NCBI RefSeq assembly: GCF_001957135.1
Contig: NZ_MPHK01000028.1
Span: 1,030-46,231 of the forward strand
From: Shewanella sp. UCD-KL21
GTDB lineage: Bacteria > Pseudomonadota > Gammaproteobacteria > Enterobacterales > Shewanellaceae
Length of the DNA: 45,202 nt
Reading direction: 5' to 3'
The position numbers and the translations under genes were made by a program. Below the pieces are notes generated by a model. That model was not told the DNA's origin, did no database searches, and worked only from the letters and a program-made list of their open reading frames with translations. Of the stretch, positions 39,763 through 45,202 are shown piece by piece; position 1 is the first letter of the stretch, and every line of letters begins with the position of its first letter.

Positions 39763-41256
39763 ATGGATAACAACATATTAATAGTTGTAGCTATTGCTCT
39801 TTTAGCCATAGTTGTTAGCTATTTAATCGCTAAAGTCCACTTCAATAAAGAATTGAACGAACACAAAAATAGGGTCAATGAAGAGCTGGACGAATTTAAA
39901 AGTAGTGTTAATGCAAAATTAGATGAATATGAGAGTCTTGATGAAGCTTTAGCTCAAATAGAAGACGAATTAGAGTTTGTTCGAAATGAGTTAGAGGCCG
40001 ATAGCAAAGAGCTTGAACATGTACGAATTGAGACTGCTGAACTACAAAAGCTGAAGGTAAATGAAAGGCGGATGTTTGAGAATGTTCAATTGCATACATC
40101 AAATACTGCCAAGCTCGAGGTTATTGAAAAAAATCTTAAGCTAAATATATCTAAACTTGGCGAAGATAGAAAAGAGTTGATGGCTATGTTGGATTTATAT
40201 TCTCGCTTGGATGAGTATACGTCATTTGGCCATTTTGAAATGCCAGATTATCTCTATGAAACCTCTATTAGGTTTGCTGAGGAAATTAAGGATGTCAGGC
40301 TTCAGCAGAAAGAAATGATTAAAGGAAAAGATGCGGTAACTTATCCAGAGGTGACGGTTATTTCAAAAGATAAAGCGTTCAATCGAAAAATCTTAGACGG
40401 TCAAGTGAAGCTAATGTTAACTGCTTTCAATACTGAGTGTGATTTCCTTATTGGGAAAGTTAGCCCAAGCAGCTTTGGGCGAACTTTGGAACGTATAGAA
40501 AAGCTAGCGAACACTCTTGAGAAGTCTGCTGCGACACTTGAATGTGGTTTTAATATAAATTATGTGGAATTGAAATTTGAAGAGTGCAAGCTTCAATATC
40601 AATATACATTGAAAAAGCAGGAAGAAATAGCTGAGCAAAATCTCATTAAAGAACGAATTAGAGAGGAGCAGCGCGCAATCAAAGAATATGAACGTGCAAT
40701 TGCAGAATCCGAAAAAGAAGAAAAAATTTATAGGAATATGTTAGAGAAAGCACGAGAAGAATTGATGGGTGCTTCAGAAAGCGAAAGATTTATCGCTGAA
40801 CAACGTATAGCAGAGCTTGAGCGACAATTGCTTGAGGCTGAGACTAGGGGAGAACGAGCTAAAAGTATGGCGGAACAGACTCGAAAGGGGTACGTATATG
40901 TTATTAGCAATATCGGATCATTTGGGGAGGACGTTTACAAGATTGGTCTCACAAGGCGTTTGGAGCCGATGGATCGTGTCAAAGAGCTAGGGGGGGCGAG
41001 TGTACCTTTTACATTTGATGTTCATGCAATGATATATGCTGAAGATGCTCCAGCGCTTGAGGCGGCTCTTCATCGTGAATTTACCTCACAGCGTGTCAAT
41101 GCAGTAAATCTGAGAAAAGAATTTTTTCAGGTAGACCTAAACTCTATAAAAGAGGCCGTTGACAATCTTAGTGGTATGGATACAGAGTTTAAAATGACGG
41201 CTTTGGCTGAAGACTATTATGAAAGCCTTCGTCTACAAGAGCGGTTAGCTGCATAA
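39763..41256 (+). CDS. Membrane-anchored DUF4041 / GIY-YIG nuclease
   Basis: 497 residues: N-terminal membrane helix (ILIVVAIALLAIVVSYLIA, about 4-24), a long coiled coil, the DUF4041 region (about 125-260, including FNTECDFLIGKVSPSSF) and a second coiled coil. The C-terminal T5orf172-type GIY-YIG domain (about 376-465) reads GYVYVISN, YKIGLTRR, DRVKELG, ALEAALHREF, REFFQV. The catalytic Tyr, Arg and Glu positions are present. DUF4041/GIY-YIG proteins are common in phage-defence islands. The membrane anchor suggests it meets DNA entering the cell. Confidence 0.82.
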   Translation: MDNNILIVVAIALLAIVVSYLIAKVHFNKELNEHKNRVNEELDEFKSSVNAKLDEYESLDEALAQIEDELEFVRNELEADSKELEHVRIETAELQKLKVNERRMFENVQLHTSNTAKLEVIEKNLKLNISKLGEDRKELMAMLDLYSRLDEYTSFGHFEMPDYLYETSIRFAEEIKDVRLQQKEMIKGKDAVTYPEVTVISKDKAFNRKILDGQVKLMLTAFNTECDFLIGKVSPSSFGRTLERIEKLANTLEKSAATLECGFNINYVELKFEECKLQYQYTLKKQEEIAEQNLIKERIREEQRAIKEYERAIAESEKEEKIYRNMLEKAREELMGASESERFIAEQRIAELERQLLEAETRGERAKSMAEQTRKGYVYVISNIGSFGEDVYKIGLTRRLEPMDRVKELGGASVPFTFDVHAMIYAEDAPALEAALHREFTSQRVNAVNLRKEFFQVDLNSIKEAVDNLSGMDTEFKMTALAEDYYESLRLQERLAA

Positions 41257-41271
41257 TATCTATTAGCAAAA

Positions 41272-41299
41272 AAGCCTTCAGCGTAAAAGATGAAGGCTT
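41272..41299. terminator. Hairpin between the GIY-YIG and DUF3644 genes
   Basis: AAGCCTTCA / TGAAGGCTT, perfect 9-bp arms with a 10-nt loop. The T run is on the minus strand. On the plus strand it probably only attenuates, and it covers the upstream in-frame ATG of the next gene. Confidence 0.6.
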
Positions 41300-41328
41300 C
41301 AATTATTTATGTAAACAAGGATGTAAAT

Positions 41329-42618
41329 GTGGGTAAAAATACAGCTCAGGAAAATTTCTTCGAATTTCTACGAGATAAGCAAAAGTCAGCAAAAAAGTTT
41401 AATAAAGCTGAAGTAATTAGAGCCACTAATTGGAAGCCTGATACCTTTAAAACCTACTTTGGGAAAGGGCAAATAACGCAGTTTGTGGTTAAATTAGCAG
41501 ATGATGAATTTGAAGCTGTAAATACCCTTGATATCAAGTTTGTTGAGTTCAAAAAAAGGTTGTCGCAAAGTAAACATTATCAAGAACTAGGGCATAAATG
41601 TAAATCTAGCCTTGCTAAAGCTTTGCTCAAGAAGTCTCGTGACAACATGATGTTAGCTCTTGAGCTTTACAACAGACCATCATTGGAAAATAAACTGGAT
41701 GGTTTCGTTGTGCTGTTCTCAATGTCTTGGGAGCAGTTGATAAAGGCTATGCTAATTGAAATAGATGGTGAAGACAGCATTTATAAGCCTCCCTCAAGAA
41801 AAGGCATTAGAGAGACAATATCCTTAAGAGTTGCTTTGGAACGGCTATTTAAAGGTAACGATTCAATTAGAAAGAATATTGAGATAATAACAGGCTGGAG
41901 GGACAACGCTGTTCATCTGCTGATGCCAGAATTACAAGGCTTAGCGTCTAGAATATTCCAGTCGGGAGTCTTGAACTACTCGGCAAAGTTTGAGCAGTTT
42001 AGTGACACCCCCTTCCTTCATGCGCAACATAGCGGCATGCTTTCTTTGGTAGGCGATTTCAAACTCCCTCCTGCTTCTGTTCTCAAAACAAATTATGGCT
42101 TAGCGGCAGACGACATTCTGGAGCTGGCTATGGCCGCTGAAGAGGATATTAAAAACTCTAACGACATTGAGTTTGCAATACCCATTAACGTCTCTCTAGT
42201 GTATGCCAAGGATGGGCAAACGATTATTGCCAATGCAAGCGGGAATAAAGAAGATTTACAGAATCTAAAAAATGCCCTAATTATCAACAAAACAGTTAAC
42301 CCTGAAGAGTCGCATCCTTTAACTCAAGATAAAGCAATCAAAGATATTATAGCTGAGTTGGAAGGGAATTTTGATGAAACAAAGTTGAATCGCTGCCTTG
42401 TTGCAAAAAAGGGTGGTAAACCTAGTTTTAACCGCAATTGTTTCCAATCCTGCCTACAGAAACTCAAGTGGAAAATAGACAACAACGATTATCACTATTA
42501 CCAATCCATTGCCGATAAGCACATCTTCTCGCCATTAGCTGTTCGTGAGATAGTTAAGCGGGTTACTGAAAATGAGAAATTTTTGACGGAAGCAAAAGCA
42601 AATTTCAACCGAAAGTAG
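41329..42618 (+). CDS. DUF3644 HEPN-like protein
   Basis: 429 residues from GTG 41329, spaced 7 nt from AAGGA; the ATG at 41290 is buried in a hairpin. The DUF3644 region (about 90-210) includes MMLALELYNRPSLENKLDGFVVLFSMSWEQLIKAML and GWRDNAVHLLMPEL, an Rx4H HEPN motif (Arg 191, His 196 from this start). HEPN/DUF3644 proteins are candidate abortive-infection RNases. The C-terminal third is unrelated and may bind a partner or nucleic acid. Follows the GIY-YIG nuclease gene in the same direction. Confidence 0.75.
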   Translation: MGKNTAQENFFEFLRDKQKSAKKFNKAEVIRATNWKPDTFKTYFGKGQITQFVVKLADDEFEAVNTLDIKFVEFKKRLSQSKHYQELGHKCKSSLAKALLKKSRDNMMLALELYNRPSLENKLDGFVVLFSMSWEQLIKAMLIEIDGEDSIYKPPSRKGIRETISLRVALERLFKGNDSIRKNIEIITGWRDNAVHLLMPELQGLASRIFQSGVLNYSAKFEQFSDTPFLHAQHSGMLSLVGDFKLPPASVLKTNYGLAADDILELAMAAEEDIKNSNDIEFAIPINVSLVYAKDGQTIIANASGNKEDLQNLKNALIINKTVNPEESHPLTQDKAIKDIIAELEGNFDETKLNRCLVAKKGGKPSFNRNCFQSCLQKLKWKIDNNDYHYYQSIADKHIFSPLAVREIVKRVTENEKFLTEAKANFNRK

Positions 42619-42687
42619 GCTGACAATCTATTTCCATATTTAGTCTCAGTTTCAGATTAATATAGCTAGAGAGGTCGTTGGTAGTAA

Positions 42688-44154
42688 ATGAAAGAACGAT
42701 ATGAGAACAACACATTTTCTAGCGGAGCCATTAGCAGGTTAAATGCTACGGTTGGTTTTAATGGCAGCTTTGCGCCAGAAGGAAAGCCGAGATCCAATAC
42801 CGATTATGCTAAAGGGTATGCTAATGCATCTCTTTTGCTCATTAAAACTGCTCTAAAGAGTCAAGAGTTTAAACACTCTGTAGATTATCTTGTTTATCCT
42901 GTTTGTTTTAATATGAGGCACTCGGTTGAGCTTAGATTAAAAAAGTTCTGGACTGATTTAGAACTGTTATCAACCAAACGGACTCATAGACTTACAGTGT
43001 ATAGAGAGGCTAAATTTGATGCTGAGCCAGCTTTAAAGGGATATTTGGAGATTTTCCCTAAGATTGACCAAGTAATAACTCACAATATTAATAGTCTTTG
43101 GGTACTTATTAAAGAATATGCTCCCATTATAGATAGTCGGTTTGATGAGGTTATTTCGATTCTTGATAGTTATGTTGATGATATCGCTAATATAGACCCG
43201 ACAGGTCAAACTTTTCGTTACCCTGCCAGTAACGATAGTCAGGTACATTTGGCTAACACTCCACTGATTAACTTTGTGATTTTAAAGCATAGATTTGAGC
43301 CATTAGTTGAGATATTTGATTTTTTAGAATCACTCATCCAAGAAGTTAAATACGAGTACGGCTGGACGAAGCAAACTAATTCCTTATCCTACTTTGATAT
43401 CATCAATGTATGTATGCTTATCAATTCCTTGTCACTAAATGGTGAAATTAAACTGCATGAATATCGTGATGCTGTTAAGGCTAGCTACCCTATGTCTAAT
43501 AGAGAATATGGGGAGTTATTAAACATTGTTGGCTCAAATCAATATCTGAGTAGCATTGTAAGAAAAGAAGTAGGATTCGAATATCTAACCATTGATTCAT
43601 TTATGACTTTTTGTAATGTAGTTTTTGAATTTTGGTCATTAGATTCATTCAAAGATTATTATAATTCTGAGGGTGATTACAGTCTTGAGGAGATAGATGT
43701 ATGTACCGTAATGGATGATATGTTGAAAGAACGAAATGCAATAAGTCGGTTGATTGAACTTCTTTCTGAGAATGAAATTTTAGAACTTTTTTCAATCTAT
43801 GATGCTCGGCATGAAACATTTATTTTTGAAATATTTAAGAAGGTTAAGAAAGAAATTTTTAGTGCTTCAAAGCGTGATGATTTTGAAATAACCTCGTTTG
43901 TTGGTTCATATGGTATTGGACATCATATAGTTACAGCAACAATTAAGATGCTCTATAAAATGGGGTATCACACTTTTTTTCATGATTTAGCTTCCCTTTA
44001 CAAGCTGTATGATTTGCCTTGGTGTGTCGAGCTGTTGAAGAAAGAGTATCTACCCTACCTAAATGAATATATGTGGTTTAATGAAAGACTAGCAGAGCTA
44101 AAGTGCAAGGTTGATGATGCTAACGGTTATTTGGAAAGGCACCGCAAAGCTTAA
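42688..44154 (+). CDS. Large HEPN-like protein of unknown function
   Basis: 488 residues. An N-terminal segment (YLVYPVCFNMRHSVELRLKKFW...HNINSLWVLIKEYAP) has the RHxxELxLK and H-xx-LW pattern of HEPN-type toxin or nucleotide-sensing families. The remainder is helical without recognisable motifs. It lies 69 bp after the DUF3644 gene. Its 3' end abuts a repeated sequence shared with 1885-1930. Function inferred only from context: likely another effector or sensor in the defence cluster. Confidence 0.6.
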   Translation: MKERYENNTFSSGAISRLNATVGFNGSFAPEGKPRSNTDYAKGYANASLLLIKTALKSQEFKHSVDYLVYPVCFNMRHSVELRLKKFWTDLELLSTKRTHRLTVYREAKFDAEPALKGYLEIFPKIDQVITHNINSLWVLIKEYAPIIDSRFDEVISILDSYVDDIANIDPTGQTFRYPASNDSQVHLANTPLINFVILKHRFEPLVEIFDFLESLIQEVKYEYGWTKQTNSLSYFDIINVCMLINSLSLNGEIKLHEYRDAVKASYPMSNREYGELLNIVGSNQYLSSIVRKEVGFEYLTIDSFMTFCNVVFEFWSLDSFKDYYNSEGDYSLEEIDVCTVMDDMLKERNAISRLIELLSENEILELFSIYDARHETFIFEIFKKVKKEIFSASKRDDFEITSFVGSYGIGHHIVTATIKMLYKMGYHTFFHDLASLYKLYDLPWCVELLKKEYLPYLNEYMWFNERLAELKCKVDDANGYLERHRKA

Positions 44155-44318
44155 TGTAGTGTATAGCGAACTTGGCCATTGATTTGTAGTTGAACGCACT
44201 CTTTTCATCGAAAATTAATTTGGACGATTTCACTATTAAACAAATTAACTAACTCGCTTTTGTCCAGTTGCTTAATAAGCCGCATTGAGGGTTTAGCCAA
44301 AACTTAAGGCATAAGAAA
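44147..44318. repeat. Dispersed repeat related to the element at 1894-2072
   Basis: GCAAAGCTTAATGTAGTG and the following AACTTGGCCATTGATTTG match 1885-1930 (GCAAAGCTTAGTGTAGTG, AAATTGGCCATTTATTTG). GCTTTTGTCC at about 44253 also recurs in the element. No open reading frame. Both copies abut the 3' end of a gene. The family and mobility are uncertain. Confidence 0.4.
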
Positions 44319-44337
44319 GCGAACCCAAAGGGTTCGC
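44316..44337 (-). terminator. Terminator of the 44348-44752 gene
   Basis: Minus strand GCGAACCC-TTT-GGGTTCGC, perfect 8-bp stem, followed by TTTCTT. Confidence 0.8.
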
Positions 44338-44347
44338 TAGATGGCGA

Positions 44348-44752
44348 TTACAGTGCGTCAGCAGCAATAATCAAATCAGACCAACATTGCTCAGCTGTTT
44401 CGAAGTAATAATGCGGATTTACCCCAAAAATACTCATAAATTCATTTCTGAACCGTTCACAAAAAGCGGCAATATCGTCGATGTAAATCAATAGCATCAT
44501 ATATGCATCAATACCTATCAGATATTGACTATCAAGTTCAGCATGCTCTTCAAGCAGCGATTTGCTGATACTGATGCCAATATTTTGGCCTGCTACATTT
44601 CGATGTAAATAAATGTAGTTATTAAAGCTCAGTTGAATCTCATCGTTCTCAAGTTGGTGGTCTGCCAACAGCAATACTGTGCTGTGATCATCCCATGGAC
44701 TTTTTGATTGACGTTTATAGACTCTAATTAGCTGTGTTTCTGACTTGTTCAT
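44348..44752 (-). CDS. Hypothetical protein, paralog of 38617-39006
   Basis: 134 residues. Shares with the protein at 38617 the core GISISKSLLEEHA...QYLIGIDAYMMLLIYIDDIAAFCERFRNEFMSIFGVNPHYYFETA. No family recognised. It lies downstream of a 78-residue gene in the same direction, with related inverted repeats in front of both. The duplication on either side of the GIY-YIG/DUF3644 cluster suggests a shared regulator or immunity-type function, or that the cluster entered between duplicated genes. Confidence 0.7.
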   Translation of the reverse strand: MNKSETQLIRVYKRQSKSPWDDHSTVLLLADHQLENDEIQLSFNNYIYLHRNVAGQNIGISISKSLLEEHAELDSQYLIGIDAYMMLLIYIDDIAAFCERFRNEFMSIFGVNPHYYFETAEQCWSDLIIAADAL

Positions 44753-44760
44753 AGTAATTC

Positions 44761-44790
44761 CTAGTGTTTATGTCCTCGTCATTAACTAAG
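44761..44790 (-). promoter_or_regulatory. Leader inverted repeat of the 44348 gene
   Basis: CTAGT...ACTAAG with GTCCTCG in the loop (plus strand) mirrors the leader at 39016-39042; here the arms are imperfect. Confidence 0.5.
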
Positions 44791-44805
44791 AACCTCACTG
44801 GGAAA

Positions 44806-45042
44806 CTACTTATTGTTTATGTACTGATTAACAAAATCAGTTGCCAGTTTAATGTCCGATTCTTGCACCCCTTGACGACTCAAGTGCTGCTTAATTTGAA
44901 AGTTAAGTATTTCCAGCTCTATATCATCCTCATAAATACTAATGTCCTGATACAGTGCTTCTGAGTTCACCACTGCTGTGAGCTTTTCTAGCAGAAGAGC
45001 TAACTTATTCGTCTTTTGAGTAAACTGCTTATGTTGGTTCAT
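44806..45042 (-). CDS. Small helical hypothetical protein
   Basis: 78 residues, wholly helical and acidic in the middle (DISIYEDDIELEILNFQIKQHLSRQGVQESDIKLATDFVNQYI). GAGAA lies before the ATG. Transcribed toward the 44752 gene, 53 bp apart, so probably one operon. Its leader carries the same type of inverted repeat. Function unknown. Confidence 0.6.
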   Translation of the reverse strand: MNQHKQFTQKTNKLALLLEKLTAVVNSEALYQDISIYEDDIELEILNFQIKQHLSRQGVQESDIKLATDFVNQYINNK

Positions 45043-45049
45043 GATTTTT

Positions 45050-45084
45050 CTCGTTAATGCGGATGTGTTGTCCTTATTAACTAG
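45050..45084 (-). promoter_or_regulatory. Leader inverted repeat of the 44806 gene
   Basis: CTCGTTAAT (45050-45058) and ATTAACTAG (45076-45084) pair at 8 of 9 positions, with AAGGAC between them on the minus strand. Third member of the leader family. Confidence 0.5.
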
Positions 45085-45168
45085 AAACAGCTTGGAGGAA
45101 TTATGAGGAAGTACGTTTTATTTCTGCAAAATCCTTTTCAATTTATTATTTGTTTACGGGCTCGTATT

Positions 45169-45202
45169 GTAATGGTTAATGAAAACTGGCCACTATTTTA
45201 GA
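45169..45202. mobile_element. Probable terminal repeat of an insertion sequence, cut by window end
   Basis: GTAATGGTTAATGAAAACTGG, continuing CCAC, matches the complement of the right end of the 1894-2072 element (GTAATGGCTAGTTAAAACTGG). GTAA starts and CTGGCCA-like endings are typical of IS66-family ends. The body would lie beyond the window. Confidence 0.4.

Noticed and set aside
45103..45201. 32-codon forward ORF with a strong GGAGG
   Set aside because: It runs straight through the putative insertion-sequence end and has no coding character. The GGAGG is likely coincidental.
1..45202. CRISPR array
   Set aside because: The tandem repeats found (11-bp TGGTGACCAAA, the heptamer at 668-702) lack regular unique spacers, and no cas genes are visible.

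Overview
This 45 kb window is accessory DNA from a gammaproteobacterium, most likely a marine Shewanella or a Vibrio-like relative. The evidence is the roughly 40 % GC, the tRNA-Asp/tRNA-Trp order at the left edge, and island genes of types I know from those genera. It holds two mobile elements side by side, sharing the 3' end of one tRNA-Trp gene as target.

Layout. Positions 1-750 carry three successively decayed, tRNA-Asp-derived repeats with terminators. An intact tRNA-Trp lies at 1031-1107. The last 54 bp of that tRNA region (1057-1110) recur exactly at 34018-34071, so 1111-34071 is a ~33 kb island. Phased TGGTGACCAAA repeats lie about 110 bp inside the left end and 130 bp inside the right end and look like integrase arm sites. 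The island's left edge (1254-3000) is debris: a truncated methyltransferase, a small inverted-repeat element and a fragment of a tyrosine recombinase.

The heart of the island (3023-21114) is a large defence cassette. It begins with a HEPN-domain protein and a 55-codon ORF. These are followed by a DISARM-type pair (DrmA helicase, DrmB/DUF1998), a superfamily 1 helicase carrying two DUF5710 modules, and a 498-residue protein of unknown function. A convergent C5-cytosine methyltransferase with its own helix-turn-helix comes next, divergent from a SNF2 helicase, a MORC/MutL-like GHKL ATPase and an unknown partner that shares the ATPase's C-terminal module. A McrB/McrC (LlaJI-like) pair closes the cassette. 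No drmC is present and the set matches no canonical DISARM class I know. My working model is that DrmAB, the SF1 helicase, SNF2 and MORC sense or remodel invading DNA, McrBC cuts it, the HEPN protein is an RNase fail-safe, and the methyltransferase marks self and controls expression through a pair of 20-bp operator-like repeats.

To the right lie a regulator-excisionase-integrase module (21523-23474) with its own repeated operators, an orphan ParS/MbcA-type antitoxin, and a three-gene recombinase operon (24045-29845) resembling the gamma-mobile-trio (GmtX/Y/Z). A three-gene membrane/secreted operon follows, and then a prokaryotic viperin directly followed by a NYN-OST-HTH-cold-shock-like ribonuclease. 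This last pair is a second antiviral unit.

Beyond the right att site, a second element starts with its own integrase and DUF4224 partner (34162-35380). It carries three tiny genes, an unusually hairpin-dense non-coding stretch (36618-37038) before a winged-helix/nuclease-like replication or mobilisation protein, and a likely third defence cluster (39411-44154: coiled-coil protein, DUF4041/GIY-YIG nuclease, DUF3644 HEPN protein, HEPN-like protein). That cluster is flanked by paralogous small genes whose leaders share an inverted repeat. The window ends in what looks like one end of an insertion sequence.

All family assignments are by eye from motifs; no database search was run.
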